The notes below the pieces were generated by a model. That model saw only the letters and a program-made list of their open reading frames with translations. It searched no databases and was not told the DNA's origin. The position numbers and the translations under genes were made by a program. Shown here one piece after another: positions 34,017 to 44,288 of a stretch of 64,000 nt of DNA (positions are counted from its first letter, which is position 1; every line of letters begins with the position of its first letter). Source of the DNA: Diacronema lutheri. Lineage: Eukaryota; Haptophyta; Pavlovophyceae; Pavlovales; Pavlovaceae. The DNA lies in assembly GCA_019448385.1 (NCBI GenBank), contig JAGTXO010000004.1, positions 1,550,001-1,614,000 of the forward strand, in the 5' to 3' direction.

Positions 34017-34422
34017 TGCCGCTGCCGGCACCGGCACGACCGGCGGCAACGCGCGAGGTTCGCTCGCGTCCGCACGCGACGCGGCGCCGGAGGCGAAGCG
34101 CCAGCGTCGCGTCAGCACGGCAGCCGCGAACGGCGCAGCCCCTCGCCGGTCGGCGGCGACCTTGCGGCGGGGCGGCTCGGCCAGCCCGAGCACGCGCGCC
34201 ACGCCCCCGGGCCCGAAGCGGGCACGGGCGAGCCGCAGTGGCGCACGGGACGCGGCCGCCGCCGTGCGCGCGCGCGCGCACGCGGCGCCGCGCGTGGCGG
34301 CGCCGCGCGGCGGCGCAGCCGGTGGCGCGACGAAGCGCGCCTGCCACACCCTGCTGAGAACAACGCTTCATGGCGATCTTCAGCCTCAGCACGAGCCGCT
34401 TGCGGCTTCGCACGCCCCGTAA
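23963..34422 (+). CDS. Giant Ulp1-like protease / PD-(D/E)XK nuclease / Fanzor-like nuclease fusion
   Basis: Predicted 3,378 residues from exons 23963-31612 and 31936-34422; both splice phases are zero and the intron carries 31 C before its AG. Residues 60-190 look like a C48 (Ulp1) peptidase: H105, D132, Q173 and C178/C179, with Q-to-C spacing as in the family. Residues about 420-700 and 1340-1630 resemble USP folds without the Cys box. Residues 1050-1330 hold a PD-(D/E)XK nuclease core (D1209, E1223-V-K1225). Two further Ulp1-like segments (about 1710-1920 and 2010-2200) lack full catalytic sets. Residues about 2300-3070 resemble TnpB/Fanzor: VDPG (D2753), LFGDWLH, PEPLSSKCC (E2954), a CDAC knuckle and YHRDWTAAR (D3041). 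A glycine/alanine tail follows. Whether one protein or several unrecognised exons and genes are encoded needs RNA evidence. Confidence 0.6.
31613..31935 (+). other. Intron with 31-base poly-C tract
   Basis: The intron opens gtgcgcgcgc and ends cgccgcgcag. Its only long homopolymer is the C run at 31879-31909. Splicing joins NYFLT to PDKAAMG in phase zero and moves the frame from one that soon loses similarity to the one carrying the nuclease motifs. Confidence 0.75.
33593..34030. repeat. Glycine/alanine-coding GGC and GCC microsatellite
   Basis: Imperfect GGC repeats with two copies of a GSGGGGGGGGAGSRGG-type block, turning into GCC repeats near 33980. They encode the disordered tail of the giant nuclease fusion. 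Length is probably polymorphic. Confidence 0.8.
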
Positions 34423-34931
34423 GGGTCGTATATACGCCATGTGCTTCTTGCGCTGCTCGCCTGGCCGGACGCAGGCCGCGCCGCGCTCGCCGCGCTCGCC
34501 ACGCTCGCCGCGCTCGCACACCTCGTCGCGCTCGGCCTTTTTGCCGCCGACGCCGGGCGCTGGCGCGCCGACGCTCGCGCCGACGGCTGCGTCGGTGCTG
34601 TCGGCGACGGCGCTGGCACGCCGCGCGTCGCATCGGCGCGCGCGCTCGCGGCCGTGCTGTGCCGCGCGAGCCGGCGGCTGCGCCGTTGGCGCGAGTTGAG
34701 CCGCGCCACGTCAGCCATGCTCTTTCATGCCGTCTGCTGCACCGTCGACGCGCTGCTCGCGTGCGCGCTCCTGCTCGGCGGCGCGCTGCGCGCGGTATCG
34801 GGCGCGATGCGCGCGCGAACAGCTTGGCGGCGGCAGCAGCGCGCTCGCGTGCGCGCCGTGTAGCGCGCGCGCGGCCGCGCTTGTCGCACCCACCGTTGAA
34901 AAGGGTCATGACCACGGAGACTGTCTAGAAT
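34423..34931. other. Intergenic stretch, possible small membrane ORF
   Basis: Lies between the giant nuclease gene and cyclin H (both end here). A GTATATAC motif is at 34428-34435. A plus-strand frame from 34441 to 34863 is strongly hydrophobic (LALLAWPDAGRAALAALATL; later CTVDALLACALLLGGALR) but has no ATG at its start; its first in-frame ATG is 34717, leaving 48 residues. I do not call it a gene. This is also where a guide RNA of a Fanzor-type nuclease would be expected. Confidence 0.35.
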
Positions 34932-36032
34932 TCAAACTGAACTGCGCCGCACTTTCGCGAGCGGCGCCGATGCGTCGTCCACGTCCGCCGGCGCCGGGCG
35001 TGCCTCGACCGCGTCGAGCCTCCGCTTGGCGCCGGCCGCCGCGCGCTCCGCGGCGAGCGCGGCGCTCGCGGCTTTGGCGCGCTGGTGGCAAATCTTGAGC
35101 CGGTGATACAGCGCGTCGGCGCGCGCCGCCTCGGCCTCCTCGTCGACGCCGTGCGCGGCGGCCGCATCGCGCATCGCCGCGCGGACGGGCGCGAGCCGCT
35201 CGTCCGCGCCGGCGCCCTCCACGAGCAGGCCGGGCAGCCGGCGGGAGAGGAAGGGCGCGACGCCAAGGGCGGTGCCGTCGGGTGTGTGCGCGCACGCGCC
35301 AAACGCCGCGAGCGCGAGCTGCTGCGGCGAGTAGCGTAGAAGCCCGTCCGCGCGCGCGCCGGCGCCGAGCGCGAGGCCGACGCAAGCGGCACGCAGCCGC
35401 GCATGCGCGTGCGCGCGTTGCACGCTGGCCGTCTCGGCGGGCGGCGCGCCAGGCTCGGCCTTCACGTACTGCACACCACCGCCGTCCTCGGCCAGCGCGT
35501 GCAGCAGCCCGTCGAGCGCGCCGATCGGGCTGTGCGCGCAGAGGTCGTGATCGAGCGCAGCGAGCACGTCGGGCTCGACGGCGAGGATCAGCGCGCGAGA
35601 GACCTGCGACGCAGCCTCGAGCGCCGCGGCGTCAACCTCCTTCGCCTCCTCGACCTTGGCTGCAACGAGCACACATGTGCACAGCACCACGCGCGGGTCG
35701 AGCACGCCGCCGCCGCACACCTCCATCATCGAGCGCGCGGCGTACACGCGCACGAGGAAGACGCACGCGAGCGCGCGAATGCGCTCGCGCGCGCGCGCCG
35801 AGGCGCGCACGCGCTCGGCCGCGCAGATAAGCGGCAGGTCGTGCGTCGCAAACTTGCGCAGCAGCGCCAGCTCCTCCTCTGGCGAGAGCGGCTCGACGGG
35901 CTCACCCTCGAGCTGCGGCCCGGCCGACACGTGCGCGGCGCCGCGCGCGTTGCTCGCGCGCCGCAGCTCGTCAAGGTTGTCGGGCGCGTATGTCCACTTG
36001 CGCCCGTGCGACGTCTGCGCGAAGCCGAGCAT
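34932..36032 (-). CDS. Cyclin H (TFIIH / CDK-activating kinase subunit)
   Basis: Regulatory partner of CDK7 in the CDK-activating kinase and TFIIH, acting in the nucleus on RNA polymerase II and cell-cycle kinases. Predicted 366 residues. The N-terminus MLGFAQTSHGRKWTYAPDNL matches the cyclin H start, where a basic K-x-W motif is followed by an R..(A/S)N helix. The first cyclin box spans about 55-150 (ALACVFLVRVYAARSMME, LCTCVLVAAKVEE). The second spans roughly 160-290 and includes YSPQQLALAAFGACA. The basic C-terminus (GAKRRLDAV) is also typical. ATG 36032 was chosen since the upstream in-frame codon is GTG. No introns. It is head to head with the G8-domain gene (183 bp). Confidence 0.8.
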   Translation of the reverse strand: MLGFAQTSHGRKWTYAPDNLDELRRASNARGAAHVSAGPQLEGEPVEPLSPEEELALLRKFATHDLPLICAAERVRASARARERIRALACVFLVRVYAARSMMEVCGGGVLDPRVVLCTCVLVAAKVEEAKEVDAAALEAASQVSRALILAVEPDVLAALDHDLCAHSPIGALDGLLHALAEDGGGVQYVKAEPGAPPAETASVQRAHAHARLRAACVGLALGAGARADGLLRYSPQQLALAAFGACAHTPDGTALGVAPFLSRRLPGLLVEGAGADERLAPVRAAMRDAAAAHGVDEEAEAARADALYHRLKICHQRAKAASAALAAERAAAGAKRRLDAVEARPAPADVDDASAPLAKVRRSSV

Positions 36033-36215
36033 TGGCCTCGCACGGGCCCGTCGTCGGCGTGCCCACCCGACTTGGTCCGCGCTGCCCCACGCCGGCACCC
36101 GGCTTGAGGTGAGGCGTCAACCAAGGCAGAGCGCTCCTTTTCAAATGTGGGCGCGAAAACGACTTCGAGGAGAGGAACACGGCATCCCCCAAAAACCAGT
36201 CGCTTCTCACCTGAC

Positions 36216-39200
36216 ATGCTCGCGCTCGCGCTCGCGCTCGCGTCGGTCACGCTCGCGCTCGCTGACAACGCGCCGCGCGTGATCGAGACGAGTCCTTTGC
36301 GCATCGGCACCCTCGGCGGCGCGCACATCCGCATCCGCGCCGAAGGCCTGTCGCACGTCGCCCACGCGCGCGTACGCGCGCGGATTGGCGCGACGGACGT
36401 CGACTTTGTGCACATGAAGTCGGATGTCGAGCATGGCCTCATCGTCGTCGTGGCGCCGCCGATGACCGCAGGCACGTACGCCGTGTCGCTCCTCCTTCTC
36501 TCCGACGACCTTGCCGCGGGTGCGGAGAGCGTCGCGCTGAGCTGCGCGCGCTGTACGATCACGTTTGACGAGGCCCTCGTCGCGCGCGCGAGCGCGGCCT
36601 TTGCGTCGCCGGCCGCTCAGCACGTGGGCGTGGAGGGCGAGACGGTGCTGCTAACGCTCAGCAACGTGCCGCTTCTTCACCATCCCCCGACTCAAGTGCG
36701 CGCGCTCGTCGGCTCCGTGCGCGTGCGCCCCGACGAGCAAGTGGCGCGCTGCGCGCGCGAGGAGACGCGCCTGCTTCCGGCGGCGAATGCGCGAGCGCCC
36801 GCGGCGCGCTGGCATTTGCACGTGCGGCTGCCGCAGCTCGTCGCCGGCATGCACCCGATCAGCGTTGCAATCGAGCGCGCCACGCCCGACGAGGATGCCG
36901 CGCACGGCGCGGTCGCGCTCGGCACATCCGACGACGGCGCCAACTCGCAGCTGAAGGTGCTGATCCTGCCCAAGGTGACACACGTTTCGCAGACGCGCGC
37001 CGGAGCGCTGGGTGGCGCACTCATTCAGATCCACGGATCGGGCTTCTCGCCGCGCCTCGAAGAGAACGATGTCACGCTCGGCGGCCACAGCTGCGAGCCG
37101 GTGCACGCGGACGTTGGCGTGCTGACGTGCGAGCTGCGCGCATCGCGCGCGCACGCCGAGCGGCGAGGCGCGGCGACGAGCGTTGCCGCCGCGGCGGGCA
37201 AGACGCCGCTCGCGGGCGGCAACAGCACTGCGCGGGGCGCGTGGCTTCTCGTCAAGAAGCTCGGCGATGCCGCGGCGGAGTGCGTGCGCGCGTGGGCGGC
37301 ATCCGCGACGCCGGCCGCTCGGCTCAATGAGCTGGCCGGCGCGTGCGGCGTCGCGCTGCCCGTCGGCGCTCGTGCCGACGGCGCACACGGCGGCGGGTCG
37401 ACGCTGGTGCCGGGCGGCGACGCAATCAAGACGACTACGGCGCTCGGCGCCGACGACGATGAGACGGACGTTGAGCTCGTCTCGGGCGAGCTCGCATGGC
37501 CGGCGGCGCACCCGACGGCGCTCGGCACGCGCGCCGTCACGATGCGCGTCGGCGCGCTGGTGGCAAGCGGCGAGGCAACGCTGCGCGTGCCGCGCGATGG
37601 GTGGTACACGTTTGGCGTGGATTGTGCGCATGCGGGCGCGAGCGCCGCTCGCAGCGCGCTGTGCTCGCTCGAGATCGTCGCGCCGGCTGACGCCGCCGCA
37701 GACGGCGCGGCGCGAGCAGAGCGGCTTCTCATGAGCACTCGAGGCCGCGTGCGCCTCGCAGCGGCGAACGAGTACGTGCTGCGCCTCGCGTTCGTCCACC
37801 TCGAGCACGGCCACACCGTCGCCGTCCGGGTCGCCTTCGAGGAGGAGGACCGCGCCGCTGACGACCTGCCCGTGCGCGCGGGCGAGCGCGTGTCCCCGCC
37901 GCCCGCCGCTGGCGCGCGCGCCGGCGCGCGCTTTGAGGGCACGCTGCCCGCGGCGTGGCTGTCGCCACCGCGGGTGCGCGGGCTTGCGGCCGGCAGCTGC
38001 GAGGGCGTGCGCGTGCTCGTGCGCGGCCTCGAGGCCGTCCACCACGCGAGCTCGGGCTGCCTATTCGAGCCACCGTCGCATGCGCACACGGCCGCCGTGC
38101 GCCGCTGCTCGCTCGACGGCGTGCAAGTGTCCGCCGACCCGGACCGTGCGCCCGCGCTGCGCGTGGGCTCTCGGCTCGAGTGCGAGGGCGAGGCCCTCGA
38201 CCTGAGTGCGCGCCATGCCGACCCGCGCGCCGCCGCTGTGCGCGCGCGCGAGGGCGCTGCGAACGGCGCAGAGGTGCGCCTTGTCTTCGACGGCGACGAC
38301 GGCGACGACGGCGGTGGCAGGCGTGGCAGCGTGGCGCGCGCGATTCGTGTCTGCTCGGCCGCGCATGCGGCGGATCAAGCGACCAAGCTGGCGTGCACGA
38401 TGCGGCACTTGGACGCGGACGCGCTCGCAAGCGCGCCGCGGGTCGCCGAGCTGCGCGTGTGGACAAGCGGCGGCGGCTGGGCGCGCATGCCGACGCCTGC
38501 GCTGCGCGTGCGGCTCGATCGCGCGGACGGCGGCCATGGCAGCGCGGGGCGCCGGCTGCAGCTCGCGATCGTCGCGCCCGCTCTAGCGCCCGTCGACGGC
38601 ATGCGGCCGTGGTCGGCGCTCCTCGCGTCGCCCTCGCCCGCCGCCGTTGCGCAAGCCGCGTGCTTTACGGGCGGCGACTGCGTCGTGCCGGCGGGCGAGC
38701 GCTGGCTGCTCGATGCCGACATGTCGGTGCGCACGCTCACCGTCCTCGGCGAGCTGAGCTGGGATACACGCGTCGATGGCCTCACGTTGCGCGCTGGCTT
38801 TGTGCTCGTCGGCGGCGGCGGCCGCTTGCGGATCGGCAGCGCGAGCGCGCCGATGGCGCTGCGCGCGACGGTGTACATTGAAGCAAACGGCGCGACGCAT
38901 CACGAGCTGGGCGAGCGCTTCCTTGGCGCGCACGCGACGGAGCCCGGCCTCGTGCCAAGCCTCGAGATCTACGGCAGGCCGCTCGGCCGCACGTGGTCGC
39001 TTCTCGCCGCCGACGTCGCACCGGGCGAGAGCGTCCTCCGGCTGCAGCACGCGCCTGTCGAGATGGGGTGGCGCGTGGGCGACCGCGTCGGCATCGCGAG
39101 CACCCTCTTCAGGGTGGGGCAGCGTTCGACCACGCACCAGGTCGTCGCGCTCGGCGCCCGGACGATCGAGGTCGACCCGCCGCTCGCCTTCCACACGGCG

Positions 39201-42200
39201 GGCGGCCGGCGGCTTGTCGCCGGCCAGTGGGTCGAGATGTCGGCGGAGGTGGTCAACCTGGCACGCAGCGTGACAATCACGGGCTCGCTCTCGGGCTTCT
39301 TCGATGCGCACGTCGGGCTACACACCATCATCTCGCGCGCTCGCGCGACGATCGAGCACGCGAGGCTCGAGCGGTGCGGCCAGCGCGGCCGGATGGGGCG
39401 GTACTGCATGCACCTGCACATGTGCCGGCAGTGCCCGACGTGTCGCTTCGCGGGCAACGCGATCGAGGAGTCGCAGCAAGGCGGCATCACCGTCCACGGC
39501 ACGCACTCGGCCACCGTCGAGCGCAACGTGCTCTGGTGCGCCGCGCCGACGCCGCCGCCGCGTTGTCCTACGCGCGCGCGCGCGCTCGGCGCCTTGACCG
39601 CTGCTCCCTCCCGTGCGCCCTCCGACCCGCCGCGGGCGGGCCGCGCGCCAGGAACACGCGCGGCGTCGGGCTGTACGTGGAGGACGGCAACGAGATGAAC
39701 AACACGCTCCGGGAGAACGTGGTCATCTGCAGCACCTACGAGGAATGCCAGGTGGCGACCGCCTTCTCCGACGCCGTCTTTGCGAGCGGCATCTACATGC
39801 TCGGCGTGTCCAACCACCTGATCGACAACCGCGTCGCGCACTGGCAGAACACAATCTTCACACCTGGCTCCTTCGACCCGAGGGGCAAGGGCGCTGCGTG
39901 GGGGCGCGTGTGCACCGTGCACCACGCATTTGGCACGTTCCGCGGGCAGGTGTCGCACGGCGGCGGCCGCTTTGGGCTCTACCTCGACAACCAGTACCCG
40001 CGCCGGCTTGCGCGCGACGCGGACGGCTATCTGGCGAGCGGCGAGACGTGCGCCGAGTTTGCGCCCGACGGGAGCGACAACGGGCAGCTCGCCGTCATCG
40101 ACGGCTCGATCGAGTACCACTCGCTCTTCGTCGGGCACTACACGCTCGGCGACGTGCAATTCCGCAACCTGAGCTCCTTCTACAACCTGCACGGCATGTA
40201 CTGGAAGGTGTCGAAGAACTTTGCGCAGCGCGACACGCCGCACGTGCTCGACTCGCTCTTCGCGAGCGACGGCGCGGCGCCCTTCGCGCCTCCCGGTGCG
40301 ACCCTCCGATTCTTTGGCCCCGCCGGCCCGTTCACCTTCTTCCTCGACAACATCGTCCTCGCGGGCGGCTACGTGAGCGACGGCGCGCTCTGCGCCGGCC
40401 AGCACTGCGGCCTCGACCAGACCGCACAGGGAACGCAGTCGATGTGCAACGTGCAGTACGTGCTGCGGCGCGTGCGCTTCGTCGACCTGCGCGCGGGCAA
40501 CGAGCAGCCGCGGCGCATCCGCTTTGGCGTGTCGGGCGGCAACCCCGTCGTGCCCATCTTTATCGCGCTCGACGACTCGCTCGGTGGCCACCGCTCGATC
40601 GTCTCGCGAGAGCTGCGCGGCTTTGCCGCGCTGCCGGGCTGCGCGCAGCTCGGGCGAGAGTTTGACTACGGCATCGGCTGCAGCTCGCCCATGCGCCGCC
40701 TGACGATCTGGTCCGCGCAGGCGCAAGGCACGCTGCGGCTGCGTGGCCCCGGGTACGACGGCGTGCCGCCGCGCTGGGCGGCGCCCACCTTTGGCCTCGA
40801 CGGCGGCTACCTCGTGCGCGACCGGATCTGGGGCCACTCAGGCGGCTATCCGGCCGTCGTGCTCGCGGCCGGCAGCGGCGGCAGCGGCGGCGGCTACGTG
40901 CTGGAGCGGGAGGACGGCAGCGCGCTGTCGATGAGCGGCACCGCGCTCGCCTTCTCCGACCCGCTTCTCGGCAGGCTGCTCGGGGCGCCTGACGCGCTCG
41001 AGCTGACGGTGCGTGGGGGAGGGCGGTGCACGCTCTCGTCTCAACACGATCGCACGTTCTCGGGCGCCAACGGTCCCTCGCCGGGCAGAGCCGTGCCGTG
41101 GTGCCCGGCGTCGAGAAACCTTCCGCCGTCGCCGCCGCATCCGAGCAGCCCTCCGCCCTCGCCGCCTGCACCGCCCCTCTGCGCAGCGGCCGTCGAGGCG
41201 CCAGTGGCGCACACGTGCACAACGCCCGCCGGCCCAGAGCTGCTCGCAAACGCCGAGCTCGCGGCGCAGCCACTCAGCGGCGCATCGCAGATGTGGCGCG
41301 CGTACGAGCTTGCGCCCGGCTCCATGACCGTCAACTTTCCAAGCGCCGGCGGTGCGGCCGTGTCGCTGCCAGCCGCGCCACGCGGCGCCGCGTGGCACGA
41401 GCAGCTGCTGCAGGACGTGCAGCTCGCGCGCGGCCGCTCGTACGAGCTGTGCGCGCGGCTGAGCGCGTCGCCATCCTCCGCTCTGCTTGGCCTGCCCACG
41501 TCGCGCGTGCAGCTGAGCGTCGACGCGGGCGCGCCGACGTACGCGGTCGCCGGCGGCGGCGAGCGGCTGTCGGTCGAGCTGCCGGCGGACGGCTCGGCGG
41601 TCGGCGCATGCTTTGGCTTCGCGCTGGACGGCGACGCGACCAGCGCATACGTCGGCCGCGTGGTGCTCGAGCTCGGCTTTGCGAGCGGCGAGCTCGCGCT
41701 CTGCACGCTCTCGCTGCGCGCGTGCGCGCCGCCGCCGAGCGCGCCGCCGCGCGCGCCGCCGTCCCAGCAGCCGCCGTCGCCCAGCCCTGCGCCGCCGCGC
41801 GCGCCGCCTACGCCGTCCGTCGCCGAGTGCACGGCCGAGGGCTCGGACCCCTGGTCCAGCGGCGCGCTTGTGCCGTGCTGCGCACCGTTGTCGCAGTGCT
41901 TGGCCGAGTGGGACGGCGACGGCCGCTGGTTCTATCGCTGCGCCCGCTCGTGCGGCGGCGACGACGCAGGCGCGCCAGCCGCTTCGCCTCGGCCGCCGCC
42001 CCCGCGCGCACCGCGCAGCCCAGCGCCGCCAAGCCCAGCGCCGCTGCCATCGTCACCGTCGCCTGCCCCGCCGCCCTCTTCACCACCGTCGCCACCGCCA
42101 ACGCGACCGCCGCCCAGCCCGCCGCCCAGCCCGCGCGTGCCGCCGCCGTGGGCGGCGTCGTGCGCGCAGCCGGCACCCACGTTCGCGCGCACGTGCACCA

Positions 42201-44125
42201 CGTCCGCCGGCCCGGAGCTGCTCGCAAACGCCGAGCTCGCGGCGCAGCCACTCAGCGGCGCATCGCAGATGTGGCGCGCGTACGAGCTTGCGCCCGGCTC
42301 GATGACCGTCACCTTCCCAAGCGCCGGCGGTGCGGCCGTGTCGCTGCCAGCCGCGCCACGCGGCGCCGCGTGGCATGAGCAGCTGCTGCAGGACGTGCAA
42401 CTCGCGCGCGGCCGCTCGTACGAGCTGTGCGCGCGGCTGAGCGCGTCGCCATCCTCCGCTCTGCTTGGCCTGCCCACGTCGCGCGTGCAGCTGAGCGTCG
42501 ACGCGGGCGCGCCGACGTACGCGGTCGCCGGCGGCGGCGAGCAGCTGTCGGTCGAGCTGCCGGCGGACGGCTCGGCGGTCGGCGCATGCTTTGGCTTCGC
42601 GCTGGACGGCGACGCGACCGGCGCATACGTCGGCCGCGTGGTGCTCGAGCTCGGCTTTGCAAGCGGCGAGCTCGCGCTCTGCACGCTCTCGCTGCGCGCG
42701 TGCGCGCCGCCGCCGAGCGCGCCACCGCGCGCGCCGCCGTCCCAGCAGTCACCGTCGCCCAGCCCTGCGCCGCCGCGCGCGCCGCCCACGCCGTCCGTCG
42801 CCGAGTGCACGGCCGAGGGCTCGGACCCCTGGTCCAGCGGCGCGCTGGTGCCGTGCTGCGCACCGTTGTCGCAGTGCTTGGCCGAGTGGGACGGCGACGG
42901 CCGCTGGTTCTATCGCTGCGCCCGCTCGTGCGGCGCAGCCGCTTCGCCTCGGCCGCCGCCGGCGCGCGCACCGCGCAGCCCAGCGCCGCCAAGCCCAGCG
43001 CCGCTGCCATCGTCACCGTCGCCTGCCCCGCCGCCCTCTTCACCACCGTCGCCACCGCCAACGCGACCGCCGCCCAGCCCACCGCCCAGCCCGCGCGTGC
43101 CGCCGCCGTGGGCGGCGTCGTGCGCGCAGCCGGCACCCACGTTCGCACACACGTGCACCACGCTCGCCGGCCCGGAGCTGCTCGCAAACGCCGAGCTCGC
43201 GGCGCAGCCACTCAGCGGCGCATCGCAGATGTGGCGCGCGTTCGAGCTTGCGCCCGGCTCCATGACCGTCAGCTTTCCAAGCGCCGGCGGCGCGGCCGTG
43301 TCTCTGCCGGCCGCGCCACGCGGCGCCGCGTGGCACGAGCAGCTGCTGCAGGACGTGCAGCTCGCGCGCGGCCGCTCGTACGAGCTGTGCGCGTGGCTGA
43401 GCGCGTCGCCATCCTCCGCTCTGCTTGGCCTGCCCACGTCGCGCGTGCAGCTGAGCGTCGACGCGGGCGCGCCGACGTACGCGGTCGCCGGCGGCGGCGA
43501 GCAGCTGTCGGTCGAGCTGCCGGCGGACGGCTCGGCGGTCGGCGCATGCTTTGGCTTCGCGCTGGACGGCGACGCGACCGGCGCATACGTCGGCCGCGTG
43601 GTGCTCGAGCTCGGCTTTGCGAGCGGCGAGCTCGCGCTCTGCACGCTCTCGCTGCGCGCGTGCGCGCCGCCGCCGAGCGCGCCGCCTGCGCCTGCGCCAG
43701 TCAGTGGCGCCGTCGTCATCACAACCACTGCTGCTGCGCTCGAGCCCGCGCACACGCTGCTCGCCCTGGCGGACGGCTCGCCGCAGCCAACGTCCTGCTC
43801 TGCAACGCAGCCGCTCCCGCCGCTCGCCCTGCGCCTCGACGCGAACGCGCTGCCAACGCTCGGCGTGGCTGCGTCCAACGTTCGCAAGGTGGCTTTCTAC
43901 ACGCGCCGCGCGGGCCAGGCCAATTTTGCACGGGCGGGCGAGGACGACGGCACCGCGAGCGGCGGCGCGCGGTACGCCGTCGCGCTCGCGGGCGTGCGCC
44001 CCGACGGCACTCCCCTCGAGCACTATGCGCTGATCACCACGTTTGCGCCCAACGCATCGGGCAACCGCGAGGTGAACACGCGCTTCCAGCGCGCCGCCAG
44101 CGCCGTCTCTTGTGCGCGCGCGTGA
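36216..44125 (+). CDS. Secreted IPT/TIG, G8 and beta-helix protein (TMEM2/PKHD1L1-like) with CBM-like repeats
   Basis: Predicted 2,597-residue secreted or surface protein; exons 36216-39535 and 39652-44125. A signal peptide (MLALALALASVTLALA) precedes IPT/TIG-like Ig domains at about 20-115 and 245-300. A PA14-like region around 455-545 follows (GWYTFGVDCAHAG). The G8 domain is about 800-930 (ACFTGGDCVVPAGERWLLD, LTVLGELSWD). A right-handed beta-helix region follows (GNAIEESQQGGITVHGT, NVLW|NTRGVGLYVEDGNEMN), with the splice falling inside the conserved W-N. From about 1,620 come three nearly identical 175-residue beta-sandwich, carbohydrate-binding-like modules, the first two followed by Cys-rich and proline-rich linkers, then a final domain ending at 2,597. 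No GPI signal or transmembrane anchor is obvious. Binding or cleavage of extracellular polysaccharide is plausible but inferred. Confidence 0.8.
41205..43690. repeat. Three near-identical ~0.97-kb tandem repeats inside the G8 gene
   Basis: Corresponding sites in the modules (gagctgctcgcaaacgccga) lie at 41237, 42215 and 43175, giving periods of 978 and 960 bp. Differences are few and the two long spacers differ by 18 bp, so the frame is kept. The third unit lacks the spacer part. Confidence 0.9.
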
Positions 44126-44288
44126 GCCTGGCCGACTGAGCCAGTCAGCGCGGACATGTCCTCGCCACTCGCAACGGCGAGGAAAAGTGCTTTGAGGCGC
44201 GAAATAGCACCGCGGGTCCCTTCCAAACCGTGCACCTTGCGTTGGCATCCCGCCTCGGAGTCGGGGGCACGACGCACCGGGCCCAGCG

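Noticed and set aside
34112-34915. Minus-strand 267-codon frame overlapping the end of the giant nuclease gene
   Set aside because: Arginine-rich mirror of the coding strand; no start context or domain.
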